Below are positions 8,314 to 17,900 of a stretch of DNA of 64,000 bases, one piece after another (position 1 is the first letter of the stretch; the number at the start of each line of letters is the position of its first letter). Source of the DNA: Rhizobium rhizoryzae. GTDB taxonomy: Bacteria; Pseudomonadota; Alphaproteobacteria; Rhizobiales; Rhizobiaceae. The stretch is taken from contig NZ_CP049250.1 in the NCBI RefSeq assembly GCF_011046895.1, forward strand, positions 62,001-126,000, written 5' to 3'. The notes beneath the pieces were generated by a model. It ran no database searches. It was not told the DNA's origin and saw only the letters and a program-made list of their open reading frames with translations. Made by a program: the position numbers and the translations under genes.

Positions 8314-11300
8314 ATGACATGGCTGGTGCGGTTTCTCTCTTCACTCAATATTTTCAAGCGGGAGAGCCCCCAATATCTGACACGGCGTACGCCGCTTGCC
8401 ATGGCTTTTGTCATGGTCATCGGGATCATAGCGCTCGGACTCGTCATTGATCTTGAGCGTACATCGCGGCATCAGGCCGAATTGCGCGAGTCTGCTGAAC
8501 ATTCTCTCGCCGACCTCGTCCAGAAAATCGACGGACATTTGCGCCGGGATCTGATGATCGCCGATAACCTGGCGAATGTCTTGCGGTATAAATCGCGTTT
8601 TTCTCCTGTACAACTGGATGACGAGGCGCGATCCGCTCTGCAGATGAACCGTCACATTCGTGCCATCGCGGTTGCGCCGGACAACAAGCTCAGCCACATC
8701 CTGACGCGCGACGGCACCATCGATCTGTCGAGCAATCAGCCGCGCCCGGACCAGCAGAACCTGCACCTGAAGATTCTGGCTCGACAGTTGAGCGGGCTTT
8801 CCCCGACGCAGGAGCCAATCCTCCTGCCGGATCCGGACCAGGATGTTCTCAACCTTGCGGTGCCTGTGCCGGGCGCAGATGAGCAATCATGGGGATCACT
8901 GGTTCTGCTGATCGACCGCAATGCATTTCTGTCGGACGTGGGCCTCGACGCCCCATCCTCCAGCGTTTCCCTGCAGCACACTGAAAGCACCCACTCGCTT
9001 CATGTTTCCATCGAGCATCGCGGACTGAATGGAACATCGCCCATTACGGGGAAACCGCATGCTGCAGACATACTTGCACTGTCGGGCCAGTTGGACCTGT
9101 TCGGAACGGGCCAGTGGCATATCCGCGCGATCCCGCAGGCGGGCTGGGACGCTGCGCCCGAAGATCTGGTTCCTTTCCGCATCTTCCTGACGCTGACAGG
9201 CTTGGCAGTCATCGTTCCCATCATCATCGCAGCCTTCCTGATCGGCGAGCGCAACCGCAATATCCAGATGCTGAAGGCACGCGAGGCCAATCTTCTGGAG
9301 CTATCGCAGCGTTTCAACCTCGCCATGGAAACGTCGAACATCGGCATCTGGGAAGTGAAGGCAGACAACCACCTGATCTGGGACGAGCGGGCAGCCACCC
9401 TGCACGGTAAGACTCCCGATATGGAGGCCAACAGGCTTGAGGAATGGCTGGATCTGATCGTGCCGGACGATCTTGCCGCGGCAGAGGCCCATTTCTTCAC
9501 GGCGATCTGTTCTTCGGAACCTTGCACGAATATCTACCGCATCCGCACTGCTCAGGGCGAGATCCGTTATCTGCGATCGGCGGGCGCAAGCTATCGCAAG
9601 AGCGACCTGACGACCCACACCACGGGCATCGTCTGGGATGTTACGTCCGACATGATGGTCAACAAGACGCTGCTGGAAGCCAAGGCCGACAGCGACATCA
9701 AGAATGCCGAGCTTGAGCTGGCGCTCGATGAGCTTTCGAACCGCGAGCAGGAACTGGAAGAACTGTCGACACGCCTGAATTTGGCGCTCGCTTCCTACAA
9801 TTGCGGTATCTGGGAATCCATACCCTATGGCGGAGCGGAAATATGGGATGAGCGCATGTGTCAGCTCTACGGCATTCCGGAGGCTGGGCGCACGGTCGAC
9901 CATGGAACCTGGATCAGCATGATCCATCCAGAAGACCGATTCATGGCGCGTGGTCTTGTCAGGGAGGGTCCCAATGATCTTTCTGCCAAACCGCTGACGG
10001 TGCGCGTTCCCCAACCGGATGGAAGCATCCGGTATGTCCGATCCATCGGCAAGATGCATCCGATGCGTGATGGTTCCACCAAACTCGTCGGGATTGCCTT
10101 CGACGTGACCGGCGACATGCTGATGACCCAGCAGTTGCAGGCCGCAAAGCGGGAAGCCGAAGCGAAGAACGTCGAACTGGAACTGGCAAAACATCGGATC
10201 GAGCACAATGCTCTGCATGATCCACTGACCGGTCTTGCCAATCGCCGGAAGCTCGACATCGAACTCGATGCGCTGACCCAGCAAAGCCGTGCTCAACGCA
10301 TGCAGGTCTCGATCCTGCATCTTGACCTCGACCGTTTCAAGCAGATCAATGATACGCTGGGCCATGCGGCGGGCGACGCCATGCTGGTCTATGCGGCGCA
10401 GATCCTGACGCGCAACGTCAGCGGCAAGGACGTGGTTGCGCGGATCGGCGGCGACGAATTCGTTATCCTCATACAGGGGGAAAGCGACGCCGACGCCGTG
10501 GCCGAGCTTTCGAACCGAATCATCACGGAAATCCGCCAGCCACTTGATTTCGAGGGCTTTTCCTGTCGCTGCGGCGTTTCCATCGGCATTGCACAGGCCA
10601 GTGGAACGCGCATCGATGGACGCAAGATGCTGGTCAATGCGGATATCGCACTCTACAGGGCGAAAAATCTCGGCAGAAACCGCTACGAGTTCTTCACGCA
10701 GAACCTGCAGTCTGAAATCATTACCCAGAAACGAACCGCCGACGAGCTTCTGACCGCTATCGAAGAGCAGCAGTTCGTGACCTGGTACCAGCCGCAATTC
10801 TGCGCGAACAGCATGAAGCTGACCGGCGTGGAAGCACTCGTACGGTGGCGTCATCCGCATCGCGGCATTCTGGCGCCGGATGCATTCCTCGGCATCGCGG
10901 AAGACCTGAACGTCACTGCGACACTCGACCAGATCGTTCTCGAAACTGTTCTCAAGGACCAGATGCGGTGGGCGGCGGCCGGGATCGACGTGCCGAAGGT
11001 ATCGGTCAACGTTTCTTCGAAGCGTCTTAAGGACGAGGGTCTCATCGAAACGCTGAAAACGCTCCAGATCACGCCCGGACGCATCTCCTTCGAACTCATC
11101 GAGTCGATCTTCCTGGACGAAAGCGAAGATGGCGTGACCGCCAATCTGGATCGCATCAAGGCCCTTGGGATCGACATCGAGATCGATGATTTCGGGACGG
11201 GGCATACCTCGATTGTCAGCTTGCTGAAGCTCAGACCGAAGCGCTTGAAGATCGACCGCCAGCTCGTGATGCCAATCCTGGAGTCCCGTCAGGAGCTGAC

Positions 11301-11496
11301 GCTCGTTCGCGCGATCATCGACATCGCCAAATCGCTTGGGGTCGAGACCGTGGCTGAAGGCGTGGAGACAATGCAGCACGCCAAGGTGCTGAGGGACATG
11401 GGCTGCGACCTGTTGCAGGGCTACGCCTTTTCGCGTCCCCTTCCCTATGAAAACTTCAGCACCATGGCGATGGCAGGCTTCCGACAGGCAAGCTGA
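8314..11496 (+). CDS. membrane GGDEF-EAL protein with extracytoplasmic sensor and two PAS domains
   Basis: 1060 residues for cyclic-di-GMP turnover. Order: transmembrane helix about 28-48, a periplasmic sensor of about 240 residues (CHASE-like), transmembrane helix about 290-312, PAS about 325-450, PAS about 480-605 (each preceded by a helical linker), GGDEF domain with RIGGDEF at 711-716, and EAL domain with GVEALVRW around residue 840. The EAL domain keeps the ESIFLDESED and DDFGTGHTS motifs, so phosphodiesterase activity is likely. GGDEF is intact, but the upstream inhibitory-site Arg of RxxD is replaced (SGKD), so product inhibition is probably absent. It is monocistronic, with 291 bases upstream and 126 downstream. 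Confidence 0.92.
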   Translation: MTWLVRFLSSLNIFKRESPQYLTRRTPLAMAFVMVIGIIALGLVIDLERTSRHQAELRESAEHSLADLVQKIDGHLRRDLMIADNLANVLRYKSRFSPVQLDDEARSALQMNRHIRAIAVAPDNKLSHILTRDGTIDLSSNQPRPDQQNLHLKILARQLSGLSPTQEPILLPDPDQDVLNLAVPVPGADEQSWGSLVLLIDRNAFLSDVGLDAPSSSVSLQHTESTHSLHVSIEHRGLNGTSPITGKPHAADILALSGQLDLFGTGQWHIRAIPQAGWDAAPEDLVPFRIFLTLTGLAVIVPIIIAAFLIGERNRNIQMLKAREANLLELSQRFNLAMETSNIGIWEVKADNHLIWDERAATLHGKTPDMEANRLEEWLDLIVPDDLAAAEAHFFTAICSSEPCTNIYRIRTAQGEIRYLRSAGASYRKSDLTTHTTGIVWDVTSDMMVNKTLLEAKADSDIKNAELELALDELSNREQELEELSTRLNLALASYNCGIWESIPYGGAEIWDERMCQLYGIPEAGRTVDHGTWISMIHPEDRFMARGLVREGPNDLSAKPLTVRVPQPDGSIRYVRSIGKMHPMRDGSTKLVGIAFDVTGDMLMTQQLQAAKREAEAKNVELELAKHRIEHNALHDPLTGLANRRKLDIELDALTQQSRAQRMQVSILHLDLDRFKQINDTLGHAAGDAMLVYAAQILTRNVSGKDVVARIGGDEFVILIQGESDADAVAELSNRIITEIRQPLDFEGFSCRCGVSIGIAQASGTRIDGRKMLVNADIALYRAKNLGRNRYEFFTQNLQSEIITQKRTADELLTAIEEQQFVTWYQPQFCANSMKLTGVEALVRWRHPHRGILAPDAFLGIAEDLNVTATLDQIVLETVLKDQMRWAAAGIDVPKVSVNVSSKRLKDEGLIETLKTLQITPGRISFELIESIFLDESEDGVTANLDRIKALGIDIEIDDFGTGHTSIVSLLKLRPKRLKIDRQLVMPILESRQELTLVRAIIDIAKSLGVETVAEGVETMQHAKVLRDMGCDLLQGYAFSRPLPYENFSTMAMAGFRQAS

Positions 11497-11622
11497 TCCA
11501 GACGGGTGCAGGACCGGCGAACGGATTGCCCGATAAAAGGGCTTTCCTCGTGCCAGTCTTTTCCACTATGACAAACCCGATTTCAAAGGGAGCGGCTCTT
11601 CGCCGCCGAATGGTCGGGTCTC

Positions 11623-12723
11623 ATGTCGCACAACACATTTGGTCATCTCTTCCGCGTTACAACCTGGGGTGAAAGCCATGGTCCTGCGCTTGGCTGTGTG
11701 GTGGATGGCTGCCCTCCCGGCATCACCTTCACACTTGAAGACCTTCAGGTGTTCCTTGACAAGCGCAAGCCGGGTCAATCCCGCTTCGTGACGCAGCGCC
11801 GCGAGGACGATATCGTCAAGGTTCTGTCAGGTGTGATGCTCTCCGACGATGGTGTGACGATGACCACGACCGGCACGCCGATCTCGATGCTGATCGAAAA
11901 TACCGACCAGCGCTCCAAGGATTATGGCGACATCGCGCGCCGCTATCGCCCCGGCCATGCCGACTTTGCCTATGACCTGAAATATGGAATTCGCGACTAT
12001 CGCGGTGGCGGACGGTCTTCGGCCCGCGAAACAGCAGCACGCGTGGCCGCCGGAGCGCTGGCGCGCAAGGTCATTCCCGGTGTGACCATTCGGGGTGTCC
12101 TGACCCAGATCGGCAAACACAAGATCAACCGCAACAACTGGGATTGGGCGCAGGTCGACCAGAACCCCTTCTTCTGCCCGGATGCTGCCATGGTGCCGGT
12201 CTGGGAAGAGTATCTGGATGGCATTCGCAAGTCTGGCTCGTCCATCGGCGCGGTGATTGAAGTCGTGGCGGAAAATGTGCCCGCCGGTCTGGGTGCGCCG
12301 ATCTATTCCAAGCTCGACCAGGATATCGCCTCGCTGCTGATGTCGATCAATGCGGTGAAGGGCGTCGAGATCGGTGAAGGCTTTGCCTCGGCGGAACTGA
12401 GCGGTGAAGAAAATGCCGACCAAATGCGCATGGGCAACGACGGCAAGCCGCTGTTTCTCTCCAACCATGCAGGCGGCATTCTGGGCGGCATTTCCACGGG
12501 TCAGCCCATCGTCGCCCGCTTCGCCGTAAAGCCCACCTCCTCAATCCTCACGGAGCGCCAGTCGATCGATGCCGACGGCAACAATGTGGATGTGCGCACC
12601 AAGGGTCGCCATGACCCCTGCGTTGGCATTCGCGCTGCGCCGATTGGTGAAGCCATGGTCGCCTGCGCCATCGCCGACCACTATCTGCGCGACCGTGGCC
12701 AGGTGGGAAAGGTGCGCGCCTGA
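11623..12723 (+). CDS. aroC: chorismate synthase
   Basis: 366 residues. It converts 5-enolpyruvylshikimate-3-phosphate to chorismate using reduced FMN, the last step of the shikimate pathway. Family signatures seen: [18 protein letters not shown] near the N-terminus; [20 protein letters not shown] followed by [17 protein letters not shown]; and [17 protein letters not shown] near the C-terminus. The ATG at 11623 is the only sensible start. It converges on the acetyltransferase gene, 13 bases from its stop. Confidence 0.96.
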   Translation: MSHNTFGHLFRVTTWGESHGPALGCVVDGCPPGITFTLEDLQVFLDKRKPGQSRFVTQRREDDIVKVLSGVMLSDDGVTMTTTGTPISMLIENTDQRSKDYGDIARRYRPGHADFAYDLKYGIRDYRGGGRSSARETAARVAAGALARKVIPGVTIRGVLTQIGKHKINRNNWDWAQVDQNPFFCPDAAMVPVWEEYLDGIRKSGSSIGAVIEVVAENVPAGLGAPIYSKLDQDIASLLMSINAVKGVEIGEGFASAELSGEENADQMRMGNDGKPLFLSNHAGGILGGISTGQPIVARFAVKPTSSILTERQSIDADGNNVDVRTKGRHDPCVGIRAAPIGEAMVACAIADHYLRDRGQVGKVRA

Positions 12724-12736
12724 ACCACGCTGCGGT

Positions 12737-13192
12737 TTACCGCCCGACGATCATAGCCATGCCGACGGACCGAGGAGCCGTTTCCTTGAAGCCGAACTGT
12801 TCGTAAAGACGATTTGCGGGTACATCTGCAATCAGGCTCACATAGGCTGTGGCCGGAAGATTCTGACGGATATAATCGGTCAGCGCGCCCATGATCTTCT
12901 TGCCGAGACCCTTGCCCTGGTGTGTAGGGTCCACGGCGATATCCGTAATCTGGAAGAAACACCCGCCATCGCCGATGATGCGGCCCATGCCGACAACATC
13001 ATCGCCCAAATAGATCGAAACGCCGAAAACCGTGCCCTTCAGCCCTTTGCGGGAGGCCTCTTCCGAAAATGGCGTCAATCCCGATATGGTTCGCAGACGC
13101 ATGTAATCGCCAAGTTCGGGAAAGTTTGAAACAACAGCGTAACCACTCAATTCATTCACTCCTTCAGGCACCGGCCAGCCAGCCATCGGCAT
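12737..13192 (-). CDS. GNAT-family N-acetyltransferase
   Basis: 151 residues with a GNAT fold. Motif A is DIAVDPTHQGKGLGKKIMGA (acetyl-CoA pyrophosphate loop QGKGLG). Motif B is VSLIADVPANRLYEQFGFKE. The acceptor is not predictable. The start overlaps the upstream glycosylase gene by 29 bases. An alternative GTG at 13159 or TTG at 13150, the latter with AAGGAG 8 bases ahead, would remove the overlap and shorten the protein to 137-140 residues. Either way the two genes are probably translationally coupled. Confidence 0.82.
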   Translation of the reverse strand: MPMAGWPVPEGVNELSGYAVVSNFPELGDYMRLRTISGLTPFSEEASRKGLKGTVFGVSIYLGDDVVGMGRIIGDGGCFFQITDIAVDPTHQGKGLGKKIMGALTDYIRQNLPATAYVSLIADVPANRLYEQFGFKETAPRSVGMAMIVGR

Positions 13193-14357
13193 AGTTCACC
13201 CCTTCCACACCGGTGAAGCGCGCAAGCCGCAAAAGCTCTGCGTTCAGGCGCTCCAACCGTCCGGTGGATAGCTTGACGCCCGGCTCCAGCCACAGCCGCT
13301 TGACGCCAAGAAGGCTTGTCTTGCGGTCGGCCTTCATATCGATGCGCCCAATCATCCGATCCGCTTCCAGCAGCGGGAAAACGTAGTAGCCATATTGCCG
13401 CTTGGGTTCGGGCACGAAAATCTCGATGCGATAGAAGAAGCCGAACAGGCGTTCGGCGCGGTTGCGATCCCGCAGCAGTGGATCGAACGGTGACAGGACG
13501 CGGATCCGCTGCGGCGGCACAGGGGGTTCCAGAATTGCGGGCAGTTGCTCCTTCAGCGCAAAGGAAGGACGTGACGTGCCATCGACACAGGCAATGGAGA
13601 CCAGTTGCAATTCCTCTCGGTGGCTATCCACCCAGGTTTTCGCCTCCTGCGGGGACACCAGCGCCCAGAAGGCAGCGATTTCTCCATGCGTTGCAAAACC
13701 AAGCCGGGAAAGCGCCGAGCGACAGGCCCAATCGACGAATTCATCGTGGCTGACCTCCGGCTCATAGTGATGCGGCGGAATGACCCGCTCCGCCAGATCA
13801 TAGACTTTCTGAAAGTTTTCCCGCCGCGCGATGGCGAGCTTGCCGGTATGCCATAGAAATTCGAGCGCAGTCTTCGAGGGATGCCAGTTCCACCAGCCGC
13901 CGCCTTTGTGATCCTCCGCTTTCACATCACGCGACATGGTGGCCCCCAGCGTGCGGATGCGCTGATAGGTTGCCTCGAAAGCGCGGTCGAACCCCTCCCC
14001 CTGCCACTTGGCCCAGTTTTCCATGATCTTTGCCTCGCGGCGGACAAAGCGATGCTTCCAATAGGGAAAGAAGGCGGACGGAATGACCGAGGCATCATGC
14101 GTCCAGTGTTCAAACAGGCTTCTCTCTTTCTCCAGCAGCCGGACGAGATCCTCCCTCCGATAGGTCTGGTTGCGGGAGAACAGGATCTGGTGATGGGCGC
14201 GCTCCACGGTCTGGACGCTATCGACCTGAACAAAGCCGAGATCCTCGATCAGCCGCTGCAGCCCCTGCAAACCAAGCGCGCGATTTGGCGCGGCGGCAAG
14301 GCCTTGCCGCTCCAGAAACATTCGCCGTGCACGCTCGTTTTCAATCAGAATCGTCAT
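13164..14357 (-). CDS. YcaQ-type (AlkX) DNA interstrand-crosslink glycosylase, winged-helix
   Basis: A 397-residue protein of the former DUF1006 family. Seen: LGFVQVDSVQTVERAHHQIL, a winged-helix-like RREDLVRLLE, and the conserved EHWTHDASVIPSAFFPYWKHR region. Family knowledge: E. coli YcaQ unhooks nitrogen-mustard crosslinks and Streptomyces AZL removes azinomycin adducts, using a QxQ/QxE catalytic motif that I have not located with certainty here (Gln-Val-Asp in LGFVQVDSVQ is the best candidate). The start is the Met at 14357 (MTILIENERARRMFL); an upstream in-frame Met adds 12 residues. Confidence 0.8.
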   Translation of the reverse strand: MTILIENERARRMFLERQGLAAAPNRALGLQGLQRLIEDLGFVQVDSVQTVERAHHQILFSRNQTYRREDLVRLLEKERSLFEHWTHDASVIPSAFFPYWKHRFVRREAKIMENWAKWQGEGFDRAFEATYQRIRTLGATMSRDVKAEDHKGGGWWNWHPSKTALEFLWHTGKLAIARRENFQKVYDLAERVIPPHHYEPEVSHDEFVDWACRSALSRLGFATHGEIAAFWALVSPQEAKTWVDSHREELQLVSIACVDGTSRPSFALKEQLPAILEPPVPPQRIRVLSPFDPLLRDRNRAERLFGFFYRIEIFVPEPKRQYGYYVFPLLEADRMIGRIDMKADRKTSLLGVKRLWLEPGVKLSTGRLERLNAELLRLARFTGVEGVNYADGWLAGA

Positions 14358-14450
14358 AATTCTCACGCTAGCGCTTGTTCTTGTTTTGTTCAATGCGGCG
14401 CGTCGATTTTTCCGTATTCAGACAGGCATTCCCCTGATCGAAGCGGAGCG

Positions 14451-14460
14451 TTATAGAGAC
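14451..14460 (+). promoter_or_regulatory. partial BioR-like box upstream of bioM
   Basis: TTATAGAGAC, 28 bases before the bioM start. It matches 8 of 10 bases of the TTATAGATAA-type box known for the GntR-family biotin regulator BioR of alphaproteobacteria (consensus from memory). The left half is perfect and the right half is degenerate, so this may be a weak site or chance. Confidence 0.35.
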
Positions 14461-14487
14461 TGCGGAAACGGATAGAGGCCTTCACGG

Positions 14488-15168
14488 TTGCGCATTCAAC
14501 TTGAAAACGCGGGTTTGAGCTTTGGAGAACGGGTGGCGCTTCATCCGCTTTCTCTCGAATTGACTGAACACCGGATCGGCGTGATTGGCCTGAACGGTTC
14601 CGGCAAGACCAGTTTTGCCCGGCTGATTGCCGGACTTGCCAAATCCACGCGCGGCAAGATTCTCATCGATGGTCTGGATTGGGCCGAGGACGGTGATGCC
14701 TTGCGCGGACGTATTGGCTTCATTTTCCAGAACCCGGGACACCAGATCATTCTTCCAGTGATTGAGGATGACGTGGCGCTTGGCCTGAAGAGCCGAGGCG
14801 TCAAGGGACCGGAGGTGAGCCGGCGTGTTGGCGCAGTGCTCCAGCGGTTCGGGATCGAGGATCTTGCAAGGCGGCGTCCGCATGAATTGTCCGGCGGCCA
14901 GTTGCAACTGGCGGCACTGGCGGCGGTGACGGTGACGGAGCCGGATCTGCTACTGTTCGACGAGCCGACCAATCAACTGGACCTGCGCAACCGGGCCATC
15001 GTCAAGGACACGATTGGCGACTTGGCCGAACAGGCCATTGTGGTGAGCCATGATCTGGATCTGGTCGCAGGCTTCGAGCGAGTGCTGGTGTTTCACGAAG
15101 GTCGGATCGTTTTCGATGGCTGGGGTCACGAAGCGATCCGTTTCTATTGCGAGCTGGTCGGATGCTGA
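14488..15168 (+). CDS. bioM: biotin ECF transporter, ATPase subunit BioM
   Basis: 226 residues, a single ABC ATPase of the energy-coupling-factor class. Walker A is GLNGSGKT (34-41), the Q-loop is IFQNPGHQI, the signature is LSGGQLQLAALAAV, Walker B is LLLFDEPTNQLDL and the switch is VVSHDLDL. The Q-loop F-Q-N-P is typical of EcfA proteins. It starts at TTG 14488 with AGAGG nearby. It powers biotin uptake with BioN and BioY, the next two genes, and overlaps bioN by 7 bases. Confidence 0.92.
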   Translation: MRIQLENAGLSFGERVALHPLSLELTEHRIGVIGLNGSGKTSFARLIAGLAKSTRGKILIDGLDWAEDGDALRGRIGFIFQNPGHQIILPVIEDDVALGLKSRGVKGPEVSRRVGAVLQRFGIEDLARRRPHELSGGQLQLAALAAVTVTEPDLLLFDEPTNQLDLRNRAIVKDTIGDLAEQAIVVSHDLDLVAGFERVLVFHEGRIVFDGWGHEAIRFYCELVGC

Positions 15169-15779
15169 ACAGCCTCCACATCGAGGGGGAAAGCTGGCTT
15201 CACCGGATGGGAACCGGCTGGAAGCTTTTCGCGCTGCTGGTGCTCAGCCTCGTGCTCACGCTCATCAGCAACCTGCCGCTGCTTGCAGCCGCGCTTGTCG
15301 CTTCGCTTATGGTTTCGCGCAGTATCGGCATGACGGAGAGGATGCTCTGGCAGAGAACGAAGCCGGTGCTCCTGACGATTGCCTTTCTTGCACTTGTCAA
15401 CATGGTGCTCCTGTCGCCGCGCGACGGTCTGGTCATTCTCCTACGCCTGCCTGCCATCCTGTTTTTTGCCAGTGCCGTGACGGCAAGCACATCCCTCTCT
15501 GCGTTCATCGATACACTGACGCGAGCCGCCATGCCGCTGGAAAGGCTTGGCCTCATCAGAGCGGCGGATCTGGGTCTGGCGCTTGGCCTTGTCCTGCGCT
15601 TCGTTCCTGAGATTCATGCGCGCTACGGGGCCTTGAAGGATGCGCACAAGGCACGCGGTATTCCGGTGAAGCTGCATCGCCTGCTCGGTCCGCTGATCAT
15701 TTCAACCCTCAAGGATGCGGATAGCATTGCCGACGCGATTGACGCACGCGGCATTCGAGGCCAGAAAAGCCGCCATTGA
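15162..15779 (+). CDS. bioN: biotin ECF transporter, transmembrane coupling subunit BioN
   Basis: 205 residues with about five membrane helices and the EcfT coupling helices. Near the C-terminus DADSIADAIDARGIRG holds the A-x-A/D-A-R-G motif that contacts the ATPase; the first coupling helix motif is probably in DAHKARGIP. The ATG at 15162 lies inside the end of bioM (ATGCTGA), giving tight coupling. It links the BioM ATPase to the BioY substrate-binding subunit in the inner membrane. Confidence 0.9.
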   Translation: MLNSLHIEGESWLHRMGTGWKLFALLVLSLVLTLISNLPLLAAALVASLMVSRSIGMTERMLWQRTKPVLLTIAFLALVNMVLLSPRDGLVILLRLPAILFFASAVTASTSLSAFIDTLTRAAMPLERLGLIRAADLGLALGLVLRFVPEIHARYGALKDAHKARGIPVKLHRLLGPLIISTLKDADSIADAIDARGIRGQKSRH

Positions 15780-15819
15780 TCTTTTTTAAAAGAGGCGCTC
15801 AGCCTCGACAGGAGTTTTC

Positions 15820-16383
15820 ATGTCCACCAGAGATCTCGTGCTTGCGGCGCTGTTTACCGCCATCATCGTTGTTCTGGGCCTGATTCCGCCGGTTCCGCTG
15901 GCGTTTCTGCCGGTGCCGATCACCGCGCAATCCATGGGTGTCATGCTGGCAGGCTGCATCATCGGCGCTAGGCGCGGTGCGCTGGCCTATGTTCTGCTCG
16001 TCGTGCTGGTGGCGGTCGGCCTGCCGGTCCTGTCCGGCGGTCGCGGCGGTCTTGCCGTCCTCATGGGACCGACAGCAGGCTACATCTTCGGCTGGATTGT
16101 CGGCACCTTCGTCACTGGCCTTCTCGCTCAGCGACTCGTCAGCGAAAGCCAGCCCGCGCTGCGCCAGATGGCGGGTTTCCTGATTGCGGGCGTCGTGGGC
16201 GGCATTGTCGTCGTCTATGCCATCGGCATGCCCTGGCTGAGCTTCATTACCGGCACGCCTTTCGACAAGGTCGTCACCGGCTCGGTCGTCTTCCTGCCCG
16301 GCGACATCCTGAAGGCTGTGATCGCATCGCTTGCCGCACGCGCCGTCATGGTCGGTTATCCGCTGCTTCCACAGCGCGCCTGA
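15820..16383 (+). CDS. bioY: biotin ECF transporter, substrate-binding subunit BioY
   Basis: 187 residues with six hydrophobic segments. The BioY signature region GLIPPVPLAFLPVPITAQSM is followed by GVMLAGCIIGARRGALAYVL, then a GLPVLSGGRGGLAVLMGPTAGY stretch typical of biotin S-components. BioY binds biotin in the membrane and can act with or without BioMN. The ATG at 15820 has GGAG 8 bases upstream. A short GAGGC/GCCTC hairpin (15792-15806) precedes it and might tune its expression relative to bioMN. Its stop abuts the stop of the next, opposing gene. Confidence 0.93.
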   Translation: MSTRDLVLAALFTAIIVVLGLIPPVPLAFLPVPITAQSMGVMLAGCIIGARRGALAYVLLVVLVAVGLPVLSGGRGGLAVLMGPTAGYIFGWIVGTFVTGLLAQRLVSESQPALRQMAGFLIAGVVGGIVVVYAIGMPWLSFITGTPFDKVVTGSVVFLPGDILKAVIASLAARAVMVGYPLLPQRA

Positions 16384-16785
16384 TCAATCCAGGAAGCGAT
16401 ACAGCCAGTCACGCAGGTCTTCGGGAAGCGGTGCCGGGGCGCCGCTTTGCCGGTCGCAGGCGCTCCAGATGATTTCGGCCTCCGCCACCTGTTCCGCACC
16501 CCGGTGCATGAGGATGGAAAAGCCGGCGGAGCGCCCGCCGATCTTGCTGACCCGCACGGTGGTTTCGATCCGATCGCCAAAGCGCACGGCTCGCAGAAGA
16601 TTGCAGCTGACCTTCGAGACATAGAAGGCCGGATCGGTGTCCAGCGGTTCACGCTGGTCCCAGAAGCGCGCGAGCGCCTCTTCCGCATGAATGATATAGG
16701 CCGCGCTGAACATTTCGCCGCGCATGCCGACATCTCGAAACGGCACTTCGAACACATGCCGGTTGTTGATCTGTTTCGCCGTCAT
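16384..16785 (-). CDS. hotdog-fold acyl-CoA thioesterase (YbgC/4-HBT type)
   Basis: 133 residues. FEVPFRDVGMRGEMFSAAYI is followed by IHAEEALARFW, which fits the DxxxxG...Y...E active-site helix of 4-hydroxybenzoyl-CoA thioesterases, although the usual Asp-x-Asp-x2-Gly-His is altered to DVGMRGE. The remainder (YVSKVSCNLLRAVRFGDRIE and VRVSKIGGRSAGFSILMHRG) forms the expected beta sheet. The acyl substrate is unknown. The Met at 16785 is preferred over one 15 codons upstream because family similarity begins there. It is convergent with bioY: the two stop codons share the palindrome TGATCA at 16381-16386. Confidence 0.8.
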   Translation of the reverse strand: MTAKQINNRHVFEVPFRDVGMRGEMFSAAYIIHAEEALARFWDQREPLDTDPAFYVSKVSCNLLRAVRFGDRIETTVRVSKIGGRSAGFSILMHRGAEQVAEAEIIWSACDRQSGAPAPLPEDLRDWLYRFLD

Positions 16786-16962
16786 TCTGCCCCTCAACCG
16801 GTCTCCCGGTCTTCCACCCGTTCCAGACATTAAAGAGGACAGACGCGCCCCTCACAAGCAGGAAGCGGTGGGTGGCGGGTTTCGACGTCTTGAAATCTCA
16901 TCACTTATAAGCCATTTCGGTGACGCCCGCCTTTTTGGTTGAAGCGGCAGGAGGCCGAGTGC

Positions 16963-17898
16963 ATGACGACCCGCCTGTACGAAAACAAGATTTTCCTCGA
17001 ACACAATACGCCAGAAGGCCATCCCGAGCGCGCCGACCGGCTGCGCTCGCTGGCGCTGGCGCTGGAGCACCCGAACTTCGAACGGCTGGAGCGTGTGCAG
17101 GCACCCCAGGCCAACGAGGATGCCGTTCTGCTGGCGCATCCGGAAGAGCACCTGTTCTCCGTCATGCGTGAAATTCCCGAAGAGGAAAACCGCATCCGCC
17201 AGATCGAAGCGGATACGCATGTCAGCCAGAAGAGCCTGCAGGCGGCGCTGACCGGCATTGGCGGGGCCATTGCCGCCGTGGATGATGTGTTCAACGGCAA
17301 GGCGGACAATGTGTTCGTGGCCTCCCGCCCCCCGGGCCATCATGCCGAAAAGTCAAAGGCCATGGGCTTTTGCCTGTTCAACAATGTGGCGATTGCGGCC
17401 CGCCATGCGCAGAAGACCTATGGTGTCGAGCGCGTCGCCATTGTCGACTGGGATGTGCATCACGGCAATGGAACGCAGGATATTTTCTGGGACGATCCGA
17501 ACGTGCTGTTCTGTTCCACGCACCAGATGCCGCTCTACCCGTGGACGGGTGAGCTTGGCGAAACGGGAGCGCACAACAACATCATCAATGCGCCGCTCGA
17601 GCCGCATGCGGCGGGCGATCATTTTCGCGAAGCATTCTCCACCCGCGTTCTGCCCGCGCTTCACAACTTTCGTCCGGATTTCCTGCTGATCTCGGCAGGC
17701 TTCGACGCACATCACCGCGATCCGCTGGCGCAGATCAATCTGGTTGGCGATGATTTCGACTGGGCGACCGGGCGTTTGATGGAAATTGCCGGACGCTATG
17801 CGGGCAACCGCCTCGTAAGCCTTCTCGAAGGGGGCTATGATCTTGAAGGACTGGCGGAATCCGCCGGACTTCACATTTGCAGACTGATGAAGGGTTGA
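16963..17898 (+). CDS. histone-deacetylase-family (class II) amidohydrolase
   Basis: 311 residues, zinc-dependent. Catalytic motifs: RPPGHHAE with the His pair 126-127, [15 protein letters not shown] with zinc ligands Asp164 and His166, and [11 protein letters not shown] with zinc ligand Asp248. The closing [11 protein letters not shown] is typical. Bacterial members deacetylate acetylpolyamines or small acetylated amides (AphA/HdaH-like) rather than histones. The start is the Met at 16963, with ATG in GCATGACG after a purine-rich AGGAGG. The stop overlaps the start of xseB, implying one transcript. Confidence 0.9.
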   Translation: MTTRLYENKIFLEHNTPEGHPERADRLRSLALALEHPNFERLERVQAPQANEDAVLLAHPEEHLFSVMREIPEEENRIRQIEADTHVSQKSLQAALTGIGGAIAAVDDVFNGKADNVFVASRPPGHHAEKSKAMGFCLFNNVAIAARHAQKTYGVERVAIVDWDVHHGNGTQDIFWDDPNVLFCSTHQMPLYPWTGELGETGAHNNIINAPLEPHAAGDHFREAFSTRVLPALHNFRPDFLLISAGFDAHHRDPLAQINLVGDDFDWATGRLMEIAGRYAGNRLVSLLEGGYDLEGLAESAGLHICRLMKG

Positions 17899-17900
17899 TG

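Noticed and set aside
9301..11379. Long open frame on the minus strand under the GGDEF-EAL gene (692 codons)
   Set aside because: It shadows a gene with clear PAS, GGDEF and EAL motifs. G+C-rich codon bias makes such antisense frames open; it shows no domain of its own.
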